Source: DASQZJ01 sp035638775 (GTDB lineage Bacteria > Pseudomonadota > Gammaproteobacteria > UBA5335 > SLRW01). Taken from it: a stretch of DNA of 64,000 bases. Numbering within the stretch: the first letter of the stretch is position 1; each line of letters begins with the position of its first letter. The stretch is from assembly GCA_035638775.1 (NCBI GenBank), contig DASQZJ010000061.1, forward strand, positions 1 through 64,000. Direction: 5' to 3'. A model generated the notes under the pieces. It ran no database searches and was not told the origin of the DNA. It saw only the letters and a program-made list of their open reading frames with translations. This document shows, in pieces, positions 7,951 to 17,044 of the stretch. A program made the position numbers and the translations under genes.

Positions 7951-9603
7951 ATGAAGGACCTGAACGACATCCTGCTGGGCATCGATGGCCGGGGCTACAA
8001 GGCTTACCGGGAGATCACCGGCGCGCACCGGTTCCCGCGCTTCCGGCTGCTGGTCGACCACGTCCAGGCCGACCCGTTCGCGGCCCCGTCGCGGCTGCGG
8101 GCAATCGTGGGGCCCGACCTTTCCGACCTGCCGGAAGACGTCTGGCGGTCGCCGTCGCGCATGCGCGCGGCCCGCGATTTCGTCGCGCGGGAATTCCGCG
8201 CCGCGGCGCACGGCGAGCCGGCGCTGCAGATCGACGCCGGCGGCCAGACGGTGCTGGACCGCAGCGCGGTGCTGCTCACCGAGCAGGGAGTGGAGCTGCG
8301 CTTCACCGCGGCGCTGCCCGCACGCGGACGCCGGATCCTGGGACGTGCCGCGGCCGAGCTGCTTTGCCGGCGGCTGCCGGAGTTCGTCGCCCGGGCGGCG
8401 GAGTCCCGGAACCTGGACTGCGAGGCGCTGCTGCACCACTGTCGCGTGGTGGAGGACCAGGCGGTCTTGCGCGAGGCGCTCGCGACCCGGGAGCTGGTCG
8501 CCTTCGTCGCCGATGACGCGGTCCTTGCGCGGCGATCCGGGGTGGACGACCGGCCGCTGCCCGACGCGATCGCGTTCCGCGCCCCGGACAGCCTGCGCGT
8601 AAGCATGGAGACGCCCAACGCCGGCACCCTCACCGGCATGGGCATCCCGCGCGGCATCACCCTGATCGCGGGCGGAGGCTTCCACGGCAAGTCCACCCTG
8701 CTGTCGGCGGTGCAGCAGGGGATCTACGATCACGTGCCCGGCGACGGACGTGACCGCGTGGTGACCACCGCCAGCGCGGTCAAGATCCGCGCCGAGGACG
8801 GCCGGGCAGTGCACGGCGTCGACCTGTCGCCGTATATCAATCACCTTCCCTACGGCAAGCCGACCTCGTCCTTCACCACCGAGCTGGCTTCCGGCTCGAC
8901 CAGCCAGGCGGCGTCCCTGCAGGAAGCGCTCGAAGCCGGGGCGGCGACCCTGCTGGTGGACGAGGACACCTCGGCGACCAACTTCATGATCCGGGACGAG
9001 CGCATGCAGGCGCTGGTGGCCAAGGAACACGAGCCGATCACCCCCTTCGTGGACCGGGTGCGCCAGCTGCGGGACGAACTCGGCGTATCGACGGTCCTGG
9101 TGATGGGCGGCTCCGGGGACTATTTCGATTGTGCCGACTGCGTGATCCAGATGCAGGACTACCTGCCGCTGGACGCCACGCAACGCGCGCGCGAGATCGC
9201 GTCCACGCACGTCACCGGGCGACGGGAGGAATCGGAGGCGCCGCCGTCCCGCCCGTCTCCCCGCCGGCTGGACGCGAGCTCGCTGGACCCCACCCGCGGC
9301 AAGGGCAGGCGCAAGATCCAGGCCCGGGGACGCGACACGCTGCTGTTCGGCCGGGACAGCATCGACCTGCGGGCGGTCGAACAGCTGGTGGACAGCTCGC
9401 AGGTCCGCGCGATCGGGATGGTGCTGGCGCGGATGGCACAGGCGGGTGAACCCATCGACGAGCCGGCGGCCTGGGTCGCCCGTTGCCTGGAGCGCGGAGA
9501 CTGGTCGCGGATCGCGTTTCGGCCCGACGGCGACCTCGCCGCCCCCCGGTGCTTCGAGGTGCTCGCCGCGCTCAACCGACTCCGCAGCGCCCGTTTCGAT
9601 TGA
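7951..9603 (+). CDS. predicted ATPase of the ABC class (COG3044 / PF09818 family)
   Basis: 550 residues of the stand-alone bacterial ABC-class ATPase family. The N-terminal region starts MKDLNDILLGIDGRGYKAYREITG, typical of the family. Walker A is LIAGGGFHGKSTLL at about 238-251. A signature-like stretch TTELASGSTSQAASLQEALEAG lies at about 307-328, followed by Walker B AATLLVDEDTSATNFMIRD (about 330-348), a sequence strongly conserved in this group. No membrane helices are seen, so it is cytosolic and not a transporter. Its biochemical role is undefined. It sits downstream of the NYN-LOTUS gene; whether they cooperate in RNA handling is only an inference. Confidence 0.9.
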   Translation: MKDLNDILLGIDGRGYKAYREITGAHRFPRFRLLVDHVQADPFAAPSRLRAIVGPDLSDLPEDVWRSPSRMRAARDFVAREFRAAAHGEPALQIDAGGQTVLDRSAVLLTEQGVELRFTAALPARGRRILGRAAAELLCRRLPEFVARAAESRNLDCEALLHHCRVVEDQAVLREALATRELVAFVADDAVLARRSGVDDRPLPDAIAFRAPDSLRVSMETPNAGTLTGMGIPRGITLIAGGGFHGKSTLLSAVQQGIYDHVPGDGRDRVVTTASAVKIRAEDGRAVHGVDLSPYINHLPYGKPTSSFTTELASGSTSQAASLQEALEAGAATLLVDEDTSATNFMIRDERMQALVAKEHEPITPFVDRVRQLRDELGVSTVLVMGGSGDYFDCADCVIQMQDYLPLDATQRAREIASTHVTGRREESEAPPSRPSPRRLDASSLDPTRGKGRRKIQARGRDTLLFGRDSIDLRAVEQLVDSSQVRAIGMVLARMAQAGEPIDEPAAWVARCLERGDWSRIAFRPDGDLAAPRCFEVLAALNRLRSARFD

Positions 9604-9665
9604 TCCCGGCCGGGCAGGCGCGCCCGGCGGCAGTGACGCTTTGGTGTAGTATCGGGTGCAGGTGT

Positions 9666-12317
9666 ATGCCCCGGGGGCGGTGCGTGCAGAAGGGGGTCCG
9701 TTTCAAGGGTACCGGGCCTGCGCGGCCCGCAGCAGTCGGCATCCTGATGCTGACCGTCGCGGTGGCGCTGGCCTGCGCGGCGGCGCTGGCGGCGGCCGGC
9801 GGCACACCTGCCCCGCGGGCCTGGCTGCTGGTCCTGCTCGGCGGAGGTTCCGGCGTGCTCGGCGTGCTGGGACTGCGGCAGCTTCGGGGCGAGCCCGGCC
9901 GGGTCGGTTCCGGCGAGTGGTTCGCCGACATCGTCGAGCATTCGCCCGCGGCCGTGTACGTCAAGGACGCCGACGGGCGCTACCTGTTCGTCAATGCCAC
10001 CTTCCTGCGCCAGTCGGGCCGCAGCCGGGAGCAGATCCTGGGGCACCCGGACAGCGAATGGCTCGCCGCCGACGCCGCCCGTGACCTGCGCGAGGCGGAC
10101 GCCGGCGTGCTGCGCTCCGGTTTGCCGCTGGAGGTCGAGGAGTACGTCGATCTGCCGGGCGGGCCGCGCGTGTTCCAGTCGCACAAGTTTCCGCTCTCCG
10201 ACCGCGAAGGCCGGCCGTACGCGGTCTGCGGCATCTCCGTGGACGTCACGCAGCGGCATCGCGCCGAGACCCGCATGCGCGGCACCGAGGCGACCTTCCG
10301 CAGCCTGGTGGAGCGCTCCCTGGTGGGGGTCTACCTGATCCGGGACGGCGGCTTCGTGTACGTCAACCCGCGCCTTGCCGAGATCTTCGGCCGCGACCGC
10401 GAGGAGATACTGGAGCGGTGCAGCGTCGCCGACCTGGTCGCGCCCGGCGACCGGGAGCGCGTGCTGGCGAACCTGGGCCGCCGGCAACAGGGGGAGATCG
10501 ACAGCCTGCACTACGAATTCCGGGGGCTGCGGGGCGACGGCGTGGAAATCGAGGTGGAGGTCTTCGGCAGCCGGGTCAATCTCCCGGACGGCCCGGCCGT
10601 GATCGGCACGCTGCTGGACGTGACCGCGCGGCGGCGCGCCGAGGAGCAGCTTCGCCTGGCCGCGCGGGCGATGGAGACCACGGTCGACGGGGTGGTGATC
10701 CTGGACCGCGAGGGACGCGTGGTATCGATCAACGATGCGGTGACCCGGATCACCGGCTACGCCCCGGAGGACGTGATCGGACAGTTCACCAGCCGGTTCC
10801 GCTCCGACCGCCATGACCCGGCGTTCTTCGAGGAGCTGTGGCAATCGGTGCGTGACGAGGGCTTCTGGCAGGGCGAGAGCTGGTACCGGCGCAAGGACGG
10901 TGAATCGATCCCGGTTCTGCTCAGCGTCAGCGCGATCCGCGACGGCGGCGAGACCACCCACCACGTGGCCGTGATGACCGACCTGTCCCGGCTGAAGCGC
11001 TACGAGGAGCAGCTCGAGTTCGCGGCGTACTATGACTCCCTGACCGGCCTGGCCAACCGCCGGCTGCTCGAACGCCGGGTGACCAGCGTGCTGGATGCCG
11101 GCATGCCCGGCAGCCGCTGCATCGCGCTGGTGTTTCTCGATCTCGACGACTTCAAGAGCGTCAATGACTCGCTTGGGCACAGCGCGGGCGACGAGCTGCT
11201 GACCCAGGTCAGCCGTCGACTGCAGGAGGCGGTGCGCCCCGGGGATATCGTCGCCCGCCCCGGCGGGGACGAATTCATCGTGTTCCTCAACGAGTTGCGC
11301 CGCCCCGGGGACGCGTCGCTCGTGGCGGACAAGCTGCTGCGCTCGCTCGCGCGGCCGATCGCGGTGGCCGGCCGTGAGCTGTTCGTCTCCGCCAGCGCGG
11401 GGATCAGCTGCTACCCGGCCGACGGTGGCGACATCGAGGTGCTGATGCGCAACGCCGACACGGCACTGTTCCACGCGAAGGCCGCGGGCCGGGGCAGCTA
11501 TCGCTATTTCTCCAGCGAAATGAACGAGCAGGCCTACCGGCGGCTGACCGTGACCAACGAGCTGCGTCATGCCCTGGACGCCGACGAGCTGGTCCTGCAC
11601 TACCAGCCGATAGTCTCCCTCCAGGACCGCGCGGTCACCGGCCTGGAAGCGCTGGTGCGCTGGAGCCATCCGCGCCGTGGCATGCTGCCGCCGTCGGAGT
11701 TCATCCCGGTGGCCGAAGAGAGCGGCCAGATCGGCCGGCTGGGCGAGTGGGTGCTGCGCCGGGCGTGCCGCGACCTGCATCACTGGGCGGCGCTGCTCGG
11801 CGACCGGGTGCCGTTGGTCAGCGTGAACCTGGCCCCGGAGCAGTTTCGCGAACCCGACCTGCTGGAGCGCATCGCCCGGATCCTGCGGGAGGAACAGGTC
11901 GACCCGCGCCGGCTTGCGCTGGAGATCACCGAGACCACGGTCATGCGCGAACCGGAGCGCGCGCGCAAGGTGCTGCAGGAGCTGCGCACCCAGGGCATGC
12001 GGGTGGCGATCGACGACTTCGGCACCGGCCACTCGTCGCTGAGCTACCTCAAGGATCTGCCTGTCGACAGCCTCAAGATCGATCGCAGCTTCGTGCGGGA
12101 CCTGCCGGCGGATACCGGCGCCGCCGCGATCGTGCGCTCCGTGATGGCGATGGCGGGGGAGCTGGGCCTGACGGTGATCGCCGAAGGCATCGAGACCGGC
12201 GAACAGCTGGACTTCCTGCGCGGGAGCGGCTGCCGCCACGGGCAGGGGTTCCTGTTCGCGCGGCCGGGGCCGGAGCCCGCGGTCCGCGAGCTTCTTTCGC
12301 CGGGCACCGGCGTCTGA
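9666..12317 (+). CDS. membrane-anchored PAS-PAS-PAS-GGDEF-EAL cyclic-di-GMP enzyme
   Basis: 883 residues from the ATG at 9666. Two hydrophobic helices (about 26-46 and 54-72) anchor it in the inner membrane. Three PAS domains follow (about 85-205, 208-335, 338-455). The GGDEF domain has an intact GGDEF at about 533-537, with an RxxD product-inhibition site (RPGD) five residues before it. The EAL domain has GLEALVRW (EAL at about 661-663), LEITET, DDFGTGHSSLSYL and EGIET, so both active sites look complete. It can therefore in principle make and degrade c-di-GMP, with balance set by PAS signals. The start is uncertain because the open frame extends further upstream. A dual-specificity phosphatase gene follows after 12 bp. 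Confidence 0.9.
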   Translation: MPRGRCVQKGVRFKGTGPARPAAVGILMLTVAVALACAAALAAAGGTPAPRAWLLVLLGGGSGVLGVLGLRQLRGEPGRVGSGEWFADIVEHSPAAVYVKDADGRYLFVNATFLRQSGRSREQILGHPDSEWLAADAARDLREADAGVLRSGLPLEVEEYVDLPGGPRVFQSHKFPLSDREGRPYAVCGISVDVTQRHRAETRMRGTEATFRSLVERSLVGVYLIRDGGFVYVNPRLAEIFGRDREEILERCSVADLVAPGDRERVLANLGRRQQGEIDSLHYEFRGLRGDGVEIEVEVFGSRVNLPDGPAVIGTLLDVTARRRAEEQLRLAARAMETTVDGVVILDREGRVVSINDAVTRITGYAPEDVIGQFTSRFRSDRHDPAFFEELWQSVRDEGFWQGESWYRRKDGESIPVLLSVSAIRDGGETTHHVAVMTDLSRLKRYEEQLEFAAYYDSLTGLANRRLLERRVTSVLDAGMPGSRCIALVFLDLDDFKSVNDSLGHSAGDELLTQVSRRLQEAVRPGDIVARPGGDEFIVFLNELRRPGDASLVADKLLRSLARPIAVAGRELFVSASAGISCYPADGGDIEVLMRNADTALFHAKAAGRGSYRYFSSEMNEQAYRRLTVTNELRHALDADELVLHYQPIVSLQDRAVTGLEALVRWSHPRRGMLPPSEFIPVAEESGQIGRLGEWVLRRACRDLHHWAALLGDRVPLVSVNLAPEQFREPDLLERIARILREEQVDPRRLALEITETTVMREPERARKVLQELRTQGMRVAIDDFGTGHSSLSYLKDLPVDSLKIDRSFVRDLPADTGAAAIVRSVMAMAGELGLTVIAEGIETGEQLDFLRGSGCRHGQGFLFARPGPEPAVRELLSPGTGV

Positions 12318-12329
12318 CACTCTCATGCC

Positions 12330-12842
12330 ATGGGCGTAATCGACTACCTCGATATCCCCGGCACCACCGGCTGGCTGGGGCTGACCGCCTGTCCCGGACG
12401 GGAGCCGGGATTGCTGCGCGGCGACTCCGCGCTGCTGACGCAGGAGCTGGCCCGGTTCTCGGCGCTCGGCGCGACGGCCGTGCTCACGCTGGTCGAGCAG
12501 CCGGAGCTGGAGATGCTGGGGCTGCCGGAGCTGGGCGAGCGTGTGCGTGCCGCGGGGCTCGAGTGGCGTCATCTGCCGATCCAGGACTTTCACGCGCCCG
12601 GGCCTGCCTTCGAAGCCGCCTGGCCGCGTGCCCGGCTCGCCATGTACCGGCACCTGCACGCCGGCGCCGGGGTCATCGTGCATTGCCTTGCGGGCCTGGG
12701 CCGGACCGGCACCGTGGCCTCGCGGGTGCTGATCGAGGCCGGGCTGGCACCGGAAGACGCACTCCGGCGTGTCCGTGCCGCCCGGCCGGGCTCCGTCCAG
12801 AGCCGGGAGCAGCTGGGCTACATCCTCCGGTTGACGGGTTGA
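12330..12842 (+). CDS. dual-specificity / tyrosine protein phosphatase-like protein
   Basis: 170 residues with the cysteine phosphatase P-loop IVHCLAGLGRTGTV at about 115-128, the HCx5RT motif with both catalytic Cys and Arg present. The general-acid loop is probably in LPIQDFHAPGP (about 86-96), supplying the Asp. The protein is soluble and about the size of CDKN3/DSP-like bacterial phosphatases. It could dephosphorylate proteins or phosphoinositide-like substrates; the sequence does not decide this. It begins 12 bp after the GGDEF-EAL gene and probably shares its transcript; an alpha/beta hydrolase follows 72 bp later. Confidence 0.82.
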   Translation: MGVIDYLDIPGTTGWLGLTACPGREPGLLRGDSALLTQELARFSALGATAVLTLVEQPELEMLGLPELGERVRAAGLEWRHLPIQDFHAPGPAFEAAWPRARLAMYRHLHAGAGVIVHCLAGLGRTGTVASRVLIEAGLAPEDALRRVRAARPGSVQSREQLGYILRLTG

Positions 12843-12914
12843 ACCGTGCCACGGGCGTGCCTTGCCGGGATGCCGATGCACAGGCAACATTGGCCTTTTT
12901 GCTCCGGAGCCGGC

Positions 12915-13802
12915 ATGAGCCTTCCCTTGACCCGAGAGAGCTTCGTCAACGCCCGCGGGGAGCGTTTCTCGCTGCTGCACGGCAGCCCCCCGGAACCCGC
13001 GCCCCTGCTTCACTGGACCCACGCCACCGGTTTCAATGGCGCCACCTACCGCGAGATGCTCACCGAACTCGCATGCGGCCTCGATGTGCGGGCCCTGGAC
13101 ATGCGTGGTCACGGGCTCTCCGATGCCGCGGCCGACCCCGACGGTCTGCGCTCCTGGGATGTCTACCGGGACGATCTCATCGAGCTGGTGGACAGCGTCT
13201 CCGGGCCGGTCTGCCTGGCGGGGCATTCCATGGGCGGCACCACGAGCGTCGCGGTCGCCGCCCGGCGGCCGGACCGGATCTCGGCGCTCGTTCTGGTGGA
13301 GCCGGTGCTTCTCGATACGGAAGCCGGGGCGGCCTTCGCGGCGGCAAAGCGCAGCGGCACGAGCAACACCGTGGGACTGGCCCGCTCCGCGCGCAAGCGC
13401 CGCCCGGTCTTCCCGTCGCGGGAGGCGGCGGTCGAGAATTACGCCGGGCGCGGCGCTTTCGCCAGCTGGCGCAGGAGCTGGATCCAGGCCTACGTGGAGG
13501 GCGGCACCCGCGAGACGGCGGACGGCGCAGTGGAACTCGCGTGCGCCCCGGCGTGGGAGAGCGCCACCTTCGCGGCCACCGAGCACGACCCCTGGACCGA
13601 CGTCGCCCGCATCCGGTGCCCCGTGACACTGGTCGTCGGCACCCGCGACTCCACCTGCGGACGGCCTTCCGTGCAGCACTTCCTCGAGCTGCAGCCGTCG
13701 ACGCGGCTGGTCGAGGTGGAAGGGGCCTCGCACTTCCTGCCGATGGAGCAGCCGGAGCTGGTGATCCGTGAAATCCTGGCGCGTGCCGCGCCGGCGCCCT
13801 GA
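12915..13802 (+). CDS. alpha/beta hydrolase fold protein
   Basis: 295 residues with a complete alpha/beta hydrolase core: oxyanion-hole region LLHWTHATGFNG (about 31-42), LDMRGHGLSD (about 58-67), nucleophile elbow LAGHSMGG with Ser at about 104, catalytic acid in VVGTRDSTCG, and catalytic His in EGASHFLPMEQPE near the C terminus. No signal peptide is seen, so it is cytosolic. The substrate is unknown; small-ester hydrolases and lactonases are likely candidates. The ATG at 12915 has GGAG 5 nt upstream, favouring it over an in-frame upstream start at 12846-12848. It converges on the acyl-CoA ligase gene with 30 bp between stops. Confidence 0.85.
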   Translation: MSLPLTRESFVNARGERFSLLHGSPPEPAPLLHWTHATGFNGATYREMLTELACGLDVRALDMRGHGLSDAAADPDGLRSWDVYRDDLIELVDSVSGPVCLAGHSMGGTTSVAVAARRPDRISALVLVEPVLLDTEAGAAFAAAKRSGTSNTVGLARSARKRRPVFPSREAAVENYAGRGAFASWRRSWIQAYVEGGTRETADGAVELACAPAWESATFAATEHDPWTDVARIRCPVTLVVGTRDSTCGRPSVQHFLELQPSTRLVEVEGASHFLPMEQPELVIREILARAAPAP

Positions 13803-13832
13803 GACCGGGACGTCCCGGTCGCGGGCGGCGCG

Positions 13833-15410
13833 CTAGTTGATGCGCCGTTCGCGGCCGTCCCAGTACGGGGCCCGCAGCTCGCGCTTGAGCAGCTTGCCGG
13901 AGGGATTGCGCGGCAGCTCCCCGACGAAGTCCACCGATTTCGGGACCTTGTAGCCGGCCAGGTTCTCGCGGGCCCAGGCGATCACGTCCGACTCGTTGAG
14001 CGCGGCGTCGCGGGCGACCACGACCGCCCTGGGAACCTCGCCCCAACGCTCGTCCGGCACGCCGATGACGGCCACGTCCGCGATCCCCGGGTGGCCGTAC
14101 AGGGCACTCTCGATCTCGGCCGGATAGATGTTCTCGCCGCCGGAGACGATCATGTCCTTGATCCGGTCGTACATGTAGACGTAGCCGCCCTCGTCCATGT
14201 ACCCGGCGTCGCCGGTGCGCACCCAGCCGTCCCGCATGGTCTCCCGCGTCGCCTCGGGCAGGTTCCAGTAGCCGGCCATGTTGGAGGGCGACCTGACGCA
14301 GATCTCGCCCACCTCCCGGGGCGGCAGGCGATTGCCGGCGGCGTCGACCACCGCCAGCTCGACTCCCGGCAGCGCCTTGCCGGCCGAGCGCATGCGCTCG
14401 TTGCCGTCCGGGTCGTGCTCCTCCGGCGGCAGATAGGTCGCCTGGCCGCAGGTCTCGGTCATGCCGTAGACCTGCACGAACTCGCACTGGAACACCTCCA
14501 TGGCACGCCGCAGCAGGTCCAGCGGGATCGGCGAGGCGCCGTAGAGGACGTACTTGAGCGACGAGAAATCGGTATTCGGGCAGGCCGGATCGTTGAGCAC
14601 GAACAGGATCGCCGCCGGCACCATGAACAGCTTGGAGATGCGCTCGCGCTCCAGGATCGAGAGCACCTCCGCGGGCACGAAGTCGGCCACCACGACGTTG
14701 CGCGCGCCGTAGTAGGCGCCCTGTACGCCCCAGCCGGTGCCCGCGATGTGGAACACCGGCATGGCCACCAGGCTGACCTCGTCCGAGCGCCAGCGCTGCC
14801 AGTCCTCCTGGCGCGGATCGTCCTCGGGCAGGCGCAGTGCCAGGAACGAGTAGTGCGGCAGCTGCACTCCCTTGGGTCGCCCGGTGGTGCCGCTGGTGTA
14901 CATCTGGATCGCGGTGTCCCCCGGCTCCACCGTCACCCGCGGGTCGTGCCCCTGCTGCCGGTCCCGCCAGGCGACGTAGTCCGCGTGCCGGCCCGGATCG
15001 CCCGACACCACGATCACCTCCCGCAGCCGCGGCAGCCGGTCGCGGATCTTCTCCACCGCCGGCAGGAACTCCTCGCCCACGAACAGCACCCGGGCCCCGC
15101 TGTCCTCCAGGATATGGCGCAGCTCGGGCGGCGCCAGGCGCCAGTTGACCGCCACCATCACGACGTTGGCCTTGGCGCAGCCGAAGAACAGCTCGAAGTA
15201 GCGCTCCGAGTTGCGATCCAGGAACGCCACCCGGTCCTGGGGCTCGACGCCCTCCGCCGCCAGGCCGTTGGCGACGCGGTTGCTGTGCTCGTCCAGCTCG
15301 CGGTAGCTGGTCTCCCGCTGGCCGAAGACGAAGGCGGACTTGTCCGGGCGTACCCGCGCCTGCAGGCGCGGGATGTCGCCCAGGGTCCGGATCTCGGAAC
15401 TCCCGGTCAT
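13833..15410 (-). CDS. AMP-forming acyl-CoA synthetase (FadD-like)
   Basis: A 525-residue member of the adenylate-forming ANL family. The phosphate loop MYTSGTTGRPKG lies near 169-180, the A5-type motif YGMTETCG near 315-322, the hinge region GWVRTGDAGYMDEGGYVYMYDRIKDMI near 387-415, and the C-terminal catalytic lysine motif PRNPSGKLLKREL near 501-513. All catalytic elements are intact, so the enzyme should activate a carboxylic acid via an acyl-AMP to a CoA thioester. Chain length cannot be read; it resembles medium/long-chain and FadD3-like ligases. The amidase gene 45 bp upstream on the same strand could release the acid substrate. Confidence 0.88.
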   Translation of the reverse strand: MTGSSEIRTLGDIPRLQARVRPDKSAFVFGQRETSYRELDEHSNRVANGLAAEGVEPQDRVAFLDRNSERYFELFFGCAKANVVMVAVNWRLAPPELRHILEDSGARVLFVGEEFLPAVEKIRDRLPRLREVIVVSGDPGRHADYVAWRDRQQGHDPRVTVEPGDTAIQMYTSGTTGRPKGVQLPHYSFLALRLPEDDPRQEDWQRWRSDEVSLVAMPVFHIAGTGWGVQGAYYGARNVVVADFVPAEVLSILERERISKLFMVPAAILFVLNDPACPNTDFSSLKYVLYGASPIPLDLLRRAMEVFQCEFVQVYGMTETCGQATYLPPEEHDPDGNERMRSAGKALPGVELAVVDAAGNRLPPREVGEICVRSPSNMAGYWNLPEATRETMRDGWVRTGDAGYMDEGGYVYMYDRIKDMIVSGGENIYPAEIESALYGHPGIADVAVIGVPDERWGEVPRAVVVARDAALNESDVIAWARENLAGYKVPKSVDFVGELPRNPSGKLLKRELRAPYWDGRERRIN

Positions 15411-15455
15411 GTCGGTCCCCTGATTTTGCGTCTGTGTCCGGTACGCAGGCGCGGC

Positions 15456-16895
15456 TCAGTCCCAGACCGGCGGCTTGCGGCCGGCCCAGGGGCGCGCCTT
15501 CTCGAGCTGTCCCGCGAGTCGGAAGAGCGTGGCCTCGTCGCCGAAGCGGCCCGCGAACATGGTGCCCACGGGCAGTCCGTCGTCGGTCCAGTACAGGGGC
15601 AGCGACACCGCCGGCTGACCGGTGGCGTTCTGGATCGGGGTGAACGGCACGTAGTCGATGATCGGCGCCAGGGCCTTCTCCGGGTCGCGCTCCTGCATGT
15701 CGAGCACGCCGTTGCGCACCGGCGGTGCCCCGAGCGTGGGCGTGAGCCACACGTCCCAGCTCTGGTGGAATTGCGCGACCTGCCGGGAGGCGAGCTGCAG
15801 CATCGCCACGGCGAGCTGGTACTGCACCCCCGTCACCTGCTTGCCCTGCTCGTACAGGCCCCAGGTCAGGCCCTCCAGTTCATCGTCCGCCGGGTGCCGG
15901 CCCAGGCTCATGGCCGCCGCCTCGATCCCGGCCGCCAGCCCGGAGGCCCAGATGCCCATGAAGGCGTCGGTGACCATGTTCATGTCGAGCGCCGGGGAGG
16001 CTTCCTCGACCACGTGGCCCTGCTCCTCGCACAGCTTCGCCGCAGACTCGACCGCCGCCACGCAGGCGGGATCGACCTTCTCGCCGTTGAGATTGGTGGT
16101 GGCGAAGGCGATGCGCAGGCGCCCGGGATCCCGGCCGACCTCTTGCACGTACGGCCGCTCCTTCGGCGGCGCCCAGTACGGGTCGCCCGGCTCGGGACCG
16201 GCCGTGCAGTCCAGCAGCGCCGCGCTGTCACGCACGCTGCGCGTGACAGCGTGTTCGGCGATCAGCCCGCTCATCAGGTCGCCCATGTCGGGGCCCAGGG
16301 GGTTGCGGGCACGGGTCGGCTTCATGCCCACCAGGCCGCAGCAGGAGGCGGGAATGCGCACCGAGCCGCCGCCGTCGTTGGCGTGCGCCATCGGCACGAT
16401 GCCGGCGGCGACCGCCGCCGCCGATCCGCCGCTGGAGCCGCCGGTGGAGTGCTCCGGGTTCCACGGGTTGCAGGCCGGCCCGTAGGCCGCCGGCTCGGTG
16501 GTGGGCACGATGCCGAACTCGGGGGCATTGGTCTTGCCCAGGATCACCAGCCCGGCCTGCTTGTGTCGCGTCACCAGGGTCCAGTCATAGGGCGCCACGA
16601 AGTCCTTGAGGAAGCGCGAGCCGGAGGTGGTGGGCAGGCCCTTGCAGTTGCCGAAGATGTCCTTGAGCAGGAACGGCACCCCGTGGAAGGGACCGCCCTC
16701 GCGCACGCTGTCCTGCTCCCGCGCGACCGCGCGTGCCTTGTCGAAGCGGTCGTGGATGACCGCGTTCAGGGTGCCGTTGTGCTTCTCGATCCGGCGGATC
16801 GCCTCCTCGGTCAGCTCCGAGGGCCTGACGTCGCCCCTGCGGACAAGCTCTGCGAGCCCCAGCCCGTCATGGCTGGCGTATTCATCGATCGCCAT
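15456..16895 (-). CDS. amidase signature family protein
   Basis: 479 residues of the amidase signature family. The Ser-cisSer-Lys triad is complete: the Lys is in FLLKDIFGN (about 78-86), the cis-Ser region in STGGSSGGSAAAVAAG (about 150-165), and the nucleophile Ser in DGGGSVRIPASCCGLVGMKPT (about 172-192). It should hydrolyse a carboxamide to acid and ammonia in the cytoplasm. It is not a clear GatA because gatB and gatC are absent nearby. The ATG at 16895 has a strong GGAGGAGGAG ribosome-binding site. It lies between thiI and the acyl-CoA ligase on the same strand; the ligase is the closer neighbour (45 bp) and a hydrolysis-then-activation pair is plausible. Confidence 0.88.
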   Translation of the reverse strand: MAIDEYASHDGLGLAELVRRGDVRPSELTEEAIRRIEKHNGTLNAVIHDRFDKARAVAREQDSVREGGPFHGVPFLLKDIFGNCKGLPTTSGSRFLKDFVAPYDWTLVTRHKQAGLVILGKTNAPEFGIVPTTEPAAYGPACNPWNPEHSTGGSSGGSAAAVAAGIVPMAHANDGGGSVRIPASCCGLVGMKPTRARNPLGPDMGDLMSGLIAEHAVTRSVRDSAALLDCTAGPEPGDPYWAPPKERPYVQEVGRDPGRLRIAFATTNLNGEKVDPACVAAVESAAKLCEEQGHVVEEASPALDMNMVTDAFMGIWASGLAAGIEAAAMSLGRHPADDELEGLTWGLYEQGKQVTGVQYQLAVAMLQLASRQVAQFHQSWDVWLTPTLGAPPVRNGVLDMQERDPEKALAPIIDYVPFTPIQNATGQPAVSLPLYWTDDGLPVGTMFAGRFGDEATLFRLAGQLEKARPWAGRKPPVWD

Positions 16896-16947
16896 GAGTC
16901 TCCTCCTCCCGGTCGGTGCCGGTGGCATGCCTGATTAGAGCGCGGAT

Positions 16948-16967
16948 GCGCGCCGGGGTCGGCGCGC
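16948..16967. other. GC-rich stem-loop between thiI and the amidase gene
   Basis: GCGCGCC (16948-16954) and GGCGCGC (16961-16967) form a 7-bp hairpin with a 6-nt loop in the 149-bp gap between thiI and the amidase gene. No T tract follows on the transcribed strand, so it is at most a weak or Rho-assisted terminator, or a processing stem. Confidence 0.3.
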
Positions 16968-17044
16968 GGAAGAATGCGAATCCGGTTAGTCACTCTACCA
17001 CCGGCGCGCGGAAGCCGGCACCCGGGGGCCGCCCCGCCCGCCGC

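Noticed and set aside
9159..13733. A 1524-codon minus-strand open frame opposite the GGDEF-EAL gene
   Set aside because: It lies antisense to the ABC-class ATPase end, GGDEF-EAL, phosphatase and hydrolase genes, all with clear motifs; it has none.
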